64,000 nucleotides of DNA from Cycas panzhihuaensis (Eukaryota; Cycadophyta). The DNA lies in assembly GCA_023213395.1 (NCBI GenBank), contig CM041465.1, positions 64,177,741 to 64,241,740 of the forward strand. The letters are read 5' to 3'. A program made the translations under genes and the position numbers. Shown here in pieces: positions 46,064 to 56,600 of the stretch. Within the stretch, counting starts at the first letter, position 1. Each line of letters opens with the position of its first letter. A model generated the notes under the pieces. That model worked only from the letters and a program-made list of their open reading frames with translations. It had not been told where the DNA came from and did no database searches.

Positions 46064-48791
46064 TGGATACGCATCTATGGGATAGCTACCTAACTGAGTA
46101 GGAACGATAAGAGTGGTCGGTGACACAATTTAGAAAAGACCTACAGGTAGGGCAAATACCACGCAGGGTGTCCCATGCACCATAGCGCAAGTTCGGGACC
46201 TGCAAATGGAATCTAGCTACCTAGAAGTGGTTCCCCACTTCAAACAAGAAGAGAAGAGGCATAGGGTTAGCCTAGGTTGACCTAAGGGAAGGATCCTCCC
46301 ACCCTTGGATGGCCGGAAGGGGAAGGAGAGAACCCTTTAAGGGTTTCCCTAGAGCAACGAGAAATGAGAAAAGGTAGGCAAATGAATGTCCTATAAATGG
46401 GATCCACTCGGTTACCCGGCTAGGTGGAAAAATTGAGAGGGAGTGCAAAGGAAATAACCAAAAGGAAAAGTCACGATGTGTATAAGCAAACTTAACCAAG
46501 GCGAGTGGATGAAGCAAGAGGGAAGTTTATAAGGAAAAATAGGGGAAAAGTTAAAAGGGAAGGCTTCCTAAGACCTTTTCCTATAGCAAATAAAATGCAA
46601 GCGATAAAGTAAACAAAGTATAAACTAAGACAGAGGTTGATTTTCCTTTCTCTTTCTAATGAGCTGATTACTATTGCACCAAAACACGAAAGAAAAAAGG
46701 ATATGGGAGCAGAGCCAGAGTACGCACCCAGAATAAAGGCATGACAAAGTGATGACGTTCCCACGAGGCACTCAAAGTTACTCCACAAGGCATGGCAGAC
46801 ATGAAGGGTTGCGATAGACCAAAATGTGGGGCTCCCTTACCTTCTCCAAAAATAGTACTAAAGTACCAAGAAGGGAAAGGAAAGGAACAAAATACTAGTA
46901 ACAAATGAAATACAAAAGTAAAACATAAATGGAAGCACTTACCCACGAAGGAAGAAAGAGGAATGGATGCTTTACCTCTTTTAAATACTTGTAAGTAAAT
47001 GACAATATCCCCCTTTCTGGAGAAAGGGTGCTAGCACACAATAGTGGATCCTAATAATACATGTACATATGAAGCAAGCATAAACTTAAATACATGTAGG
47101 TTAGTATTCAATGTTACAATGATAAATTGTAGCAGAAAATAACCAAAGTAAAAGATAAATGAACCAATAAGCCTCGGAGTGGCCCACCTCCAACAAGGAA
47201 CAACCCTACTCTCCCTCAAGAAGCCACGGGGCAGTGAGGGTATGGCTGTGCAAGAAGGCTAGAAATAGAGGTAAAAAGAGTTAAAAAGAATCCAAGAGGA
47301 TCTACAGCAAGCCAGGGTATTATGGGGAGAAAACTGGGTTGCCAGGGAAGGAGTTGGGCAAGGGACAAGTAGTCATGGCTTATGTGAGTTGCCCAGACCA
47401 AGATGCAAGCCCTCAAACCAGTGCTATGATGAGTGACAATGCTGATTTCAGCAGCTAAAAATGGCCTAACAAACCCTTGTTTGATTGCCAAGAGAAACAC
47501 GGGGCAAAAGGGAAGGTTTGGGGGGCAAAGAGCCACTTGAGGAGCATGGAAGGTGGTGCAGAATCCACCCAGCTCTTACCCAAACCCTATGTAACCCCTC
47601 TTTGCCACTGTCTTGAGCAAGAAACATAGGAAAGGAGGCTCTAATGGCAGAAATAAGATAGGCCAAAATAAGGCAAGAGTAACCTTCAAAGATCAAAGCA
47701 AGGAGAGCTAGAAATAACAAGCAAAATAGGGCATAAATTGGACAAGAAAGTAGCTTAAACCAATGAATACCTGAGAAAGAGAAGGGAGGCTTTTACCTCA
47801 ATCAAGAGCTCCTGAAAGAAAGTTGAGAAATCTGCCAAAGAGCTATGGGACATCAGGTTTGGAACCCTTGCTAATGGAGTCGAAGGAAATACCTACACTT
47901 TGAAGATGCTTAATGGCTGCCTGAGTAAGAAAATGCTAAGATCTCTCCAAAGGGGCCCTCTCCAAGGCGTGTGAAGGATTAGAAAGATGTCCTAGCCATA
48001 CCAAAGGAGAGTTGGGTGCTGGAGGAGAGGTGCAGGTCCTGTAGCAGTAGTGGAGCAGCAGGGGATAGCAGAGCGCATGGCATTTTTCCTTGAGAAGCAT
48101 TCAAAAATTGAGCCAAAGATCCTAAAAGTGACTTAGAGAGGACTTAAATACCTAGCCTAAACCCTAAATGAGTGATTAGGGAGTATCTAGTGGTGAGTTA
48201 GTCGCGAAACACATGGCAGTTTCACAATAAATGCGAAATTGCCATGACAGATTTTTAAAAAATAATTTGAGACAATAGTCCCACCGCAAATTTCGTGGTA
48301 CCACAGAATTTGCAGTGGTACTGTGAATTTCGCTACGGGATGGGACTAGAAGCCAAATTTGGCCCAGACAGCCAGCTTGGGCTGTGGGCTAATGACAAAA
48401 GAGGCTAATGGGGGGATGAGACACCTACCCAAGGGCAGACAAGCCAACAAATAAGTCGAGAAGAGCAAAAATAGACTCAAGAGATGTGACAAGTCAAACA
48501 AGCAATGATGGGTCATCACACGGGCATGGGTAGCATGAGCTAATTGGGTCCTGAGGTGAGTAGGGCAGAATGCGAGAAGTGGAATGGCCATCAGGGTGCC
48601 ACACTCGCTGGGAATGTTCCCCCGCTATAGTCATCATAGGCTGAGTAAGTGTAGATGATGATAAGATCATCTACAAGATCACAACATGCAAGCATACACT
48701 CATCTCAAAAGAAAGCCATGATAAGGTGAGAAGCATACATGCACTTACCTAAGTCGTTGACTCCATATCCATTCCTAAAAGTCGGGAAACA
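46064..48791 (-). repeat. Element A left LTR (3' LTR in sense), copy A3
   Basis: 2728 bp, TGGATACG to GGAAACA on the plus strand. Its counterpart is 59491-62223. It contains GGTACC-centred quasi-palindromes near 48279-48340 and a donor-like ACTTACCT motif near its inner end. Confidence 0.9.
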
Positions 48792-48793
48792 CT

Positions 48794-48800
48794 ACCCCCT
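48794..48800 (-). other. Polypurine tract of element A
   Basis: AAGGGGG on the minus strand, just upstream of the TGTTTCCC start of the 3' LTR. The matching tract is AAGGGGGCAG in A1 and A2. Confidence 0.7.
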
Positions 48801-49109
48801 TGGCAGTAGAGCCTCGCCACTCAGAAGTATGATGCGATGGCAAATACTAACAACACAACTGTCAGTAGCACATGTGTATACAAATATATAAATCTAGATC
48901 ATAATAGTAGGTAAGGGTACTAGCGAGTGTCATGGTGGAATGCGTGGATACGAAGGTAGAGGTGGAGACAACATAGGGGCTACCTATGCACCACCCAGAA
49001 ACCAACTGGAAGAATAAGAAAGGCAAGGGGGCTACCCCCACCACAAAAGATGTAGAGAGATATGCCTAATCAAGTAGAAGAGTAAATAAAGTTGGTACTC
49101 AGCATAATT
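48801..49109. other. Non-coding segment of element A between LTR and RNase H fragment
   Basis: No reading frame is supported. It contains an AGATATATAAATCTAGATCATAA-like stretch conserved in all A copies (A1 19158-19489, A2 33964-34309). Confidence 0.5.
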
Positions 49110-49520
49110 TAACCTCATTAGCGGCTAGGTTTCGGAGGTACAAATGGATTGTACAGTGAGGAGCATGATGCCCTGAGGCTTGGGCGACAAAGTAACCATA
49201 CAAGCCTCAGGGACAGTCAGCAAAAAGAGGAAGGCAGTGCTCAAGGATGAGGTGAATGAGACTATCTACCTCAGCATTAAGGGCCCAAGGGATATGCTGA
49301 ATGTCAACAGACGAGAAGTAGGCCAGGAGGGATCTGGCAGTGGAAGTAAGAGTTCTCAAGTGAGGGCATCACACCTGGTAAACCTAGGTGAGATGGGACA
49401 TCACAACTTGAGAGTCGCAAAGCAAAATGATGGGTTCGTGATGGAAACGGAGAAACCAAAGCCATTCCCTTATGCAGTGGAGTGCCGCTTGACTTTGAAG
49501 GCATGCGGGGGATGATCTAA
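49110..49520 (-). pseudogene. Second RNase H fragment of element A, copy A3
   Basis: CDSQVVMSHLT near 49390-49420 and VDIQHIPWALNAEVDSL near 49265-49320, followed by LIHLILEHCLPLFADCP. This is the C-terminal half of an RNase H fold, distinct from the pol RNase H at 54.1-54.4 kb. Pol runs straight from RNase H to the integrase zinc finger, so the extra domain sits at the element's 3' end, separated from pol by the antisense gene. Confidence 0.55.
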
Positions 49521-49591
49521 CCGTTGGATCAGAGTGCGGAGAGAGCCAGTGGGATCATCGTGATGAGATGATGACATCAAGACCAGATCCA

Positions 49592-50094
49592 GTGAGTGGA
49601 TCTCACAAAACCCAACTCATTTCAAAGTTTTAATTCGTTACTTTTTATAGTTTTTTTTACGTGAATTTTATGCCCCGTATGGGCGATTGGAGGCCTCTTA
49701 GCATCCGGATTGGACCCAGAAAGAGGCAAGACCTAGGCATTAGGGAGCCCTGGTCTCGGTGGGTCCCACGAGGTCCACCAAAGGAAAATGTTTTTGGTTT
49801 TGGGGAAAAAATCCTTCCCTTTTGGGGGGGTTCCATTCATATCGAGACAAAGATCACGATACCACGATCATTGCTGTGGGCCCCCCCGATCATCGCGGGG
49901 CCCCCCGATCGCCGCAGGGCCCGAACTAAACTTAGCGATACCATTAAGTTTAACAGGGTATGAAAGCAGAAAGTCAGAAAAAAGAATAAGAGGGGCTATA
50001 AGGCCCTAAATCCCAAGCAGAGAGAGCCAAGAGAGAGAGCCAGGAGAATTGCTAACTAACAAGACTAACTTTGATTGGCTTTTGATGTGGACAG
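49592..50094 (+). other. Candidate first intron of the A antisense gene, copy A3
   Basis: Donor GTGAGT at 49592, acceptor GTGGACAG|G at 50093-50094, 503 nt. Slightly longer than in A1/A2 because of a GC-rich tandem duplication near 49879-49920. Includes the decayed palindrome at 49925-49954. Confidence 0.38.
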
Positions 50095-52009
50095 GCTATC
50101 ATCGCGGTAGATAACTGTGACAATGTAGGTATGGCAATGTTGAGCTTTATCAAGATGATGTCCCTGGGGGACAAGGAGATCCTATGGAGGTGCAGCCTAT
50201 ACAAGGCCCTGAAGACACCCTAGTTCGCATCTGATCATAGTAGATATTGTATCCCATTGGGATAGGAGGAGGTACATATTCCACTTGCCTCAGGTTGGAG
50301 ATGTGATGGTCACGCCAGGGGATATCTGGTGGATACTAGGAGTACCAGCGATTGGGAGGCCGGTGACACTGGGAGTGCTACCTAGAACTGAGGCAGCACA
50401 CAAAGAGGCATCCATATTCTTCACAAGGGCTGATAAGTGGGAGCGAAGAGGAGTTCCTCTCCAAACTATGGTGATGTCGAGGATTCCTCGGGTGAGGAAG
50501 CTCATTATACTATGCATTCTATTCCAGATTTCCCAGAAGCAGAACTATAGGGAGATACCAGGTGGCTGGATGGATGCCATGCACTACTGTGAGGTCGATG
50601 AGAGGATGGACTGGGCCACCTTAATAGTAGCGAACCTCATCATGCAACTTGATGCCATCGGGACAACTGATAGAGGAGGACTATCATACAGCATGTTGCT
50701 GCAATGCTAGTTCTTCGATCATTTTGTGGCAGTGGCACTAGCGGGGGGACCACACCCCATAACAAAGTGGGCCCTGATGGTCCACAGGTGGAAAACTTGA
50801 ATGAGGGAGACGGAGGACGAGGCCCACATCCGATGATCAGTGGAGGTGACATCGCTGAATGTCCTTACCCTGACAGACTATGTAGTACATCCATACAGGA
50901 CGGTGAGGTGGGACAGTGATGACGAAGTAGGTGGAGTAGGAGCACTCCCATATGATGATGATGACAGAGGAGATAGGGCTGGCCCATCACAACTTACGAG
51001 GGAGGCAGGTCCTTCAGGGATGGCAGGAGGAGCAACGGGACCATCCGGGACTATAGGAGGAGAGGCAAGCACATCAGGGTCAGCTGATGAGAACAGGGGG
51101 CTGGTGACTAGGGCTCGCAGGCTACGGATCGTGAGGAGATCCGAAGAGGTAAGGGTTGAGCCCGTCCCTATGAGGAAGGAGGTCCAGGCAAAGGAGGTAC
51201 CTAAGGATGAGGTACCCGCAACTAGTAAAGAGCTAGGAGGAGAGGATGTCACACAAGCAAAGGAGCTGACAGTCGTGGCAGGTGAGGCCTAACCATTTCC
51301 TTAGTCATTTGATAGCTAGATAGATTTTTTATTTGATTTGATCATGGTATGTGGTGGGATATATACTAACACACGGCACGTTTCATTAGCAGGTATAGCA
51401 GAGGTCTAGAGACTAGTAGAGGCCATGGTGAGGGAGATGTTCCCTCAGGTCTATGCAGAGGGGCAGCCACCCATCCAGGCAGAGGATGCACCTAGATCAG
51501 CAGGTGCCCACATGGAGGCATTCACCCCATTGATGAGGGTGAGAGACATCTAGGCTGTGGAGTCCCAAGAGCACATAGCTTTCAATGGACAGATGCAACG
51601 TGAGCTCGATGAGGTGAGGAGCGAGTGAGACGAGCTACGCGGATGGGTCCAGGCTCTAGAGGCATGGGGAGGAGCAAGCGGAGATGCAGGGAGCATGGTT
51701 TGGATAGTAGTGCTGGAGGAGCATCATAGAGTGATAGAGGAGAGATTCTGGAGTATGGAGGAGGGACTCTGGGGAGAGAGGGATCGTATCCAGGCCCGAT
51801 ACGATCAGTTAGTGGACCAGATGGCGTCGAGGTCAAGCAAGAGCAGGACATATACTCATATAGCGGTGATGACCTTGAGATGACCACGCGATAAGGAGAG
51901 CAAGGTAGGGAGCTCATGGAGGCCTAAGAGAAGCCTCAGAGGGATGTGGTCCCCAGGAGAGGGATCACATAGGCTAGGAGATAGTGCCTTAGTAGCGGGG
52001 CAGCAATAG
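50095..52009 (+). pseudogene. Antisense PMD-like gene of element A, copy A3
   Basis: Exon 2 (50095-51281) and exon 3 (51393-52009). The PMD-like core is best preserved here (50260-50710): RRRYIFHLPQVGDVMVTPG, IWWILGVPAIGRPVTLG, then a YREIPGGWMDAMHYCE segment. PMD proteins share the FHLP-GE-TLxD-LGLP-GxPVxG order, so homology is likely but needs a profile search. An 8-nt deletion relative to A1/A2 near 50235 shifts the frame upstream of the core. The acidic linker has a short Asp run (50954-50965). Exon 3 forms a coiled coil of EERFWSMEEGLWGERDRI type and a basic tail. Confidence 0.62.
51282..51392 (+). other. Conserved intron of the A antisense gene, copy A3
   Basis: 111 nt, donor GTGGCAG|GTGAGG, TACTAAC at 51364-51370, acceptor CATTAGCAG|GTATAG. 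Without splicing the frame meets TAA within four codons. Confidence 0.7.
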
Positions 52010-52655
52010 TGTTGGAGATATGTATATGATTTTAACAAGGGAAAGCACTGACCTCCAAGGGATCATATATAGGCTCATATGATTATACCCCCCTGTAAGG
52101 ACACTGGATTTCTATATGTATGATGTAACATATGATTTTTGATGTATATATATACGAGGTAATTGGAACCCCATTTTGACATGAGATGGTATGTATATCA
52201 TGTGTTGTAGATAGCATGTATGCTTTGTTTTGTATGTTGTAAATGTTTTGTTATAAATGTTTTATTGTATGATGCATGTATTTCCTTCTATGTATGGCTA
52301 TATACCTAACAGGAGCATACACATCCACCATGAGTAGAGGTGACAGAGAGGTGTGAGGTTAGAAATAGAGCAACATGCACATCCACGAAGGAGCATAGCG
52401 GGATATACAAAGGAAACAACAAGTAGGAGAGAGGAGTAATGGTACTCTAAGGCATCGTCCCAATTGGGGGATGCCCAAATAGGAAGATAAAAAGGTTCCT
52501 GAGAGGATACGGGAACACGGTGTTCGTGGGAGGAACCGTATGAAAGCAAGAATCCATCTTAAATTGCCATCCTACCCGTGGTTGGGAGCAATAGGAACAA
52601 TTTAAGATGGTAGTTTAGGCTCGTTTCAGAGCGTGGCGATGGGATCGCCAAAAGA
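52010..52655. other. Intergenic segment between antisense gene and pol of element A
   Basis: Lies between the converging 3' ends of the plus-strand antisense gene and the minus-strand pol. TGTATGTTGTAAATG-type sequence at 52220-52270 resembles plant polyadenylation far-upstream elements. The tandem-unit breakpoint (52034) lies in it. Confidence 0.5.
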
Positions 52656-53870
52656 TTATGCGTAAAACTTCTTAAGGAATTTCCCATTAATAGCTTTCTC
52701 AAATTCAAGCCCTTCTAGGGTGGCTATCCTATAAGCACCATTACCGAGGGTCTCGATAATGACGAAAGGGCCAACCCATCGAGGTTTGAATTTGGTCAAA
52801 TGGTCATGGAGATATTCAAACTTAAGGATGTGGTCCCTAGGAAACAAAGGATAGGAATGAAGATGTTTATCATAGGTCCTTTGAGAGCGAGCTTTGGATG
52901 CCAGGTTAGCCTGATAAGCGGCTAAATGTCTCTTGTCCAAAGCCTCGAGGTCTAAAAGGCAAGCCTGATGGATCGACTCTTCGTCGATGAGACCTCGAAG
53001 GGAGACTTGTAAAGAGGGAATCTCCACCTCTAGCGGGAGTATCACCTCAGTACCATAAACCAAGGAGAACGGGGTCATTCCCGTGGTGGAATGGATAGAG
53101 GTACGGTAAGCCCATAAAGCGGAGGGCAGCTAAAGGTACAAATCCCTTTGGGACTGAGCAACGGTTTTCTTTAGGATATTGATGACAGTCTTATTGAAAG
53201 ACTCCACTTGGCCATTTGCCTTGGGGTAGTAAGGAGAAGAAGTTTTATGAGAAATCTTAAACTTCTCACAAAGCTCATCCATCTCCTTATTACAAAAGGG
53301 GGTTCCATTGTCAGTAATTAGGATGTCCAAAATCCTGAAATGGCAAATGATGTGCTAGTAAACGAATGTGGTTATCGTTTTACCAGGGATAGTGATTAAG
53401 GGGATGGCCTCTGCCCATTTAGTAAAATACTCTATGGTAGTCAAGATAAACTTGTGCTACGATGATGAAGGTGGAGAAATATCCCCAATGAGGTGTAATC
53501 CCCACTGAGCAAAAGGCCATGGAGAAACAATGGGGTAAAGGGCCTCAAAAGGCATATGGGAGATGTTGGCATGTTCCTAACATCACTGACATTTCAAAGC
53601 AAAGGCATGAGCATCCTTGAAAAGGGATGGCTAGAAATAACCCATGTGGAGGATCCTCTAAGCCATAGACTAGCCTCCAAAGTGACCCCCACAAATACCA
53701 TGGTGGCATTCGTGGAGTATTTGGTCAGCTTCGTCGGTAGTGACGCAGCGGAGGAGGATCCCATCGAAGGACCTCTTGTACAATACTTCACCCACGAGGA
53801 AGTATTGCCTGGCAGAAGTCTGGATGCGAGATCTAACTTTACTACTAGCATCAGGGCGGTATTGCTACTA
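52656..53870 (-). pseudogene. Element A integrase
   Basis: A zinc-finger region of EVLYKRSFDGILLRCV and ADQILHECHHGICGGH type lies near 53630-53810. In the catalytic core WGLHLIGDI (near 53495) has His where the first catalytic Asp is usual. TDNGTPFCNKEMDEL (Asp codon at 53310-53312) and NGQVESFN (Glu codon at 53202-53204) are 35 residues apart, the D-x35-E spacing. The C-terminal part (53078-52656) is open and has GMTPFSLVYGTEVILPLE and a KPRWVGPFVI segment (GPY/F motif). It inserts cDNA; this copy lacks a key residue and is broken by stops upstream. Confidence 0.88.
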
Positions 53871-54460
53871 TGTGAGATACTGCACTATATCACTATACCA
53901 CTCATTGTCAATGAGTGGATGAGGAGAACCACCCTGAATCGTCAAGATAGACTCATCAGGGAGAGAATCATCGACATGGGCACCAAAGGGGTTAGGAATA
54001 GGGGTGTCTATGAGCTTCTCGGCCACTACCATTCCTTTCTTTGATTTTTCATTAATGATGTAAAGGTCAAATGCAGGACGGCCCACCGACCAGCCCTACC
54101 CATCAAATTCGAACGAGTGAGCAAGTATCATAAGGGATCAGATTGGACAATCACCTTGGTGGTGTTGCCAAGCAAGTAGTGTCTGAACTTCTTGGTAGCA
54201 TGGACCAAGGAGAGACACTCCTTCTCGGTAGGAGAATAGTTAAGTTTAGCAGCCATGAGGGTGCAACTGATGAAATATATCACTCTCTCAGTTCCTGAGT
54301 CATCCTCTTGAGCTAACATAGCGCCCAAGGATTCGTTAGTCACTGAGGTGTATAGGATGAAGGGCCTATCAAATCAAGGAGACACCAGTGTAGGAGCAGA
54401 AGCAAGGGCTTCCCCGAGTCCTTCGAAGGCCTTTTGGGTCTTATCAGACTAGGCAAAAGG
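53868..54460 (-). pseudogene. Element A pol RNase H
   Basis: Minus strand: FILYTSVTNESLGAMLAQ, YFISCTLMAAKLNYSPTEKE, then FRHYLLGNTTKVIVQSDPL, the Ty3-type RNase H pattern. A frameshift follows, and FDLYIINEKSKKGMVVAE continues the usual IKGQAIADFL-like tail. It degrades the RNA template during reverse transcription. Directly joined to RT on the right and to the integrase zinc finger on the left. Confidence 0.82.
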
Positions 54461-55260
54461 GGCTCTCTTCTTCAATAGGTTCGTAAGAGGTTTAGCGCTT
54501 ACAACAAAATCTGCTAAGAAGCACCTGAGAAAACTGAGCCTACCTAGGAATGACTTGATTTGTCATTGGGTCTTAGGGGGTGACATATCAAGGATTGCCC
54601 TAACCTTGTCAGGATCAATCTAGATTCCTTGTTTGGACATAAGAAACCTAAGGAGTTTGGCCTAGGTAATGGAAAATATGCACTTAAGCAGATTTAGACT
54701 AATATGATACCTGTGACATCATGAAAAGATGGCTCGCAAGTCAGAGGGATGATGGGCCCTGACACGGGAGAGGCCCATCATATCATCCATGAAGACCTCC
54801 AATGTGTTATCCATGAGGTCGTGGAAGATGAAATACATGGCTCTTTGGTAAGTAGCACCTGTATTCTTAAGGCCAAAGGGCATTGCCTTATAGGTAAAGG
54901 TACCCCGTGGTGTAGTGAAGGCCGTCTTGTGGTAGTCTTCAGGAGAAATCTAGATTTGGTTATAGCCAGAGAAGCCATCCATTAAGGACATGACTTCAAA
55001 TCCAGCGATATGATTAATAATTTGATCGATAAAGGGGAGTGGGAAGTTGTCCTTAGGACAAGCATTATTAATGCCACCGAAATTAACACATATATGAATC
55101 GCCTCGTTCTTTTTAGCAATGGGGATAATATTAGAGACCCACTTAGGGTAGTCAATGGAAGAATGAGCCCAGCATCCAGGAGCTTCTCAACCTCCATCTT
55201 GGTGGCAGCTGAGAGCTTCGGGTGAAAGGGACGCTCCTTCTAGCACATGAGGCGGGCGCC
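54461..55260 (-). pseudogene. Element A reverse transcriptase
   Basis: Blocks in order on the minus strand: LLDAGLILPLT, RFIYVLISVAL-type segment in a shifted frame (IHICVNFGGINNACPKDNFP in the correct one), MDGFSGYNQI, AMPFGLKNTGATYQRAM, and VFMDDMMG at 54783-54800. The catalytic YxDD is FMDD here. A KCIFSIT and FLGRLSFLRCFL tail follows. Frameshifts and TAG codons break it. Confidence 0.85.
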
Positions 55261-56214
55261 AAGAATGGTGGAGAGGTTATAGGTGACAATGGAGGGATCA
55301 ATTCCCTTAATGTCAGCATAATCCCATGCGAAAACATCTTGAAACTCCTGGAACAAAAGGGAGTACTCCCTTACTTCATCAGGAGAACATTCTAACCTCA
55401 CCTTAATGATCTTGCTGGGGGCTAAGACTATGTCTTGGGTTGCCCCTATGCATATGGCATTACTCTCCTCGAAGTGGAGAGGGGTAAGGTCATGAGGAGG
55501 GGGTGGAATAGGAGACAAGATTAGATCAGCAAGTGTGGATCCAACTGTAAGGATCTTTTGGTAACCAAGCCTATGGTGGCCAGAAGGCAAGTTAGGTGTA
55601 AAGCCCACAAGGTGCTCAAGTAGGGCTTCATCATCCTCGAAGTAATCCACCCTATGGATGACGTTACTTCGAGTAGATGAAGTGCTAGAGGGAGTAGAGG
55701 AAATGGGACCATGATGGTCATCGGGTTGCCTATCTTCCTCAAAAGACTCTAAGAGAGAGTCAAAAGGAGGCTCCTTGAAAGGAGTGAAAGGTAGTTCTTC
55801 GAAACCATCACCTATGAGAGGTGATGTGGGAGAAGAGCGAACGATGGATGAGTCGACACAAGTGATGATATGCGACATGTAGGAGTGGTTAGCCTCACTA
55901 ATGAAAGAGGTTCTAGATGGGGATCTAGAACGAGATGGGTGCAACCTACTGGTACAGAGGAAAGAGACAGGGTGGAGACAATCCTCGTCCTCATCGTGTG
56001 ACTCATCATCACTAAACGAAGTAAGGTACCCATAGCTCCCAATTCCAATAGGGTCAAACTGCATAAGACTAGGGGATGAAGATGTAGGATCTTCTTTAGA
56101 TGGATTAGGTATACCAATGGAGCAAGCTAAGGCATGCGTAGAAGGACCTCGGTTTGCCAAATTAGCAGAATGAGTTTGTTTGGTAAGTGGATGTTTGTGG
56201 GGAATCACCCTCAT
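55261..56214 (-). pseudogene. Element A pol linker between protease and RT
   Basis: Part of the longest open frame in the window (324 codons, 56214-55240). It has no recognised domain. It is Ser/Pro-rich with an acidic SFSDDESHDEDEDCL patch and ends in QEFQDVFAWDYADIKGIDP, the typical run-in to RT in Tat and Athila elements. That it is still open suggests low content of mutable CAG/CGA codons rather than selection. Confidence 0.7.
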
Positions 56215-56600
56215 TCACCTATCATGGATGAATTTAAGTTATCCCCAAAGAGTCAAGCACATGGCTCTCATTTAGTCAAGCCATGGACGACCTAGAAGAA
56301 GGTTGTAGTCGACATCGATGTCGAGGACTACAACATCAACAAGAACAGTCTTGCCCTCAAGGGTGAGTAGAATCACGATAGATCCCAAAGGGGTCTTCTC
56401 ACTACTGTCATAACCTTGGAATCACCATGGAACAGGTTCCAAGGTGGAAATACCAAGCTCTTGCATGACACGCAAGGGCATGACATTCACAGAAGAACCA
56501 TTGTTGACAACAGTCCTTTCAAGAGTACAATCAGGTGTGTCGATAGTGATAGTAAATGGGAAGTTCCACTGACATTCCCTTTCACCTATGGGAGGAAGGT
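56215..56600 (-). pseudogene. Element A aspartic protease
   Basis: Minus strand: WNFPFTITIDTPDCTLERTVV, then NNGSSVNVMPLRVMQELG (56491-56505 codes NNGSS). Related elements have DNGSS, so the catalytic Asp appears changed to Asn by a G-to-A change. DVDYNLLLGRPWLD follows near 56285, the C-terminal ILGRPW motif. It cleaves the polyprotein. Confidence 0.8.

Larger units (their letters stand above)
37205..52034. repeat. Tandem unit 3, 14.8 kb
   Basis: B (37205-42639), copia (42640-46063) and the left part of element A (46064-52034). Here A does not stop at the breakpoint but runs on into its gag-pol, so this unit is continuous with the original right flank. Confidence 0.88.

Noticed and set aside
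48801-48815. TTGGCAGTAGAGCC next to the left LTR as a plus-strand primer binding site
   Set aside because: It resembles TGGTATCAGAGCC only loosely, and the gag-pol order proves the element reads on the minus strand; the real primer site is at 59472-59489 and this place holds the polypurine tract.
14679-52034. Three independent insertions of the same elements
   Set aside because: Identical non-homologous junctions at 22404 and 37204, and the same copia/A border in two units, need duplication of one block.
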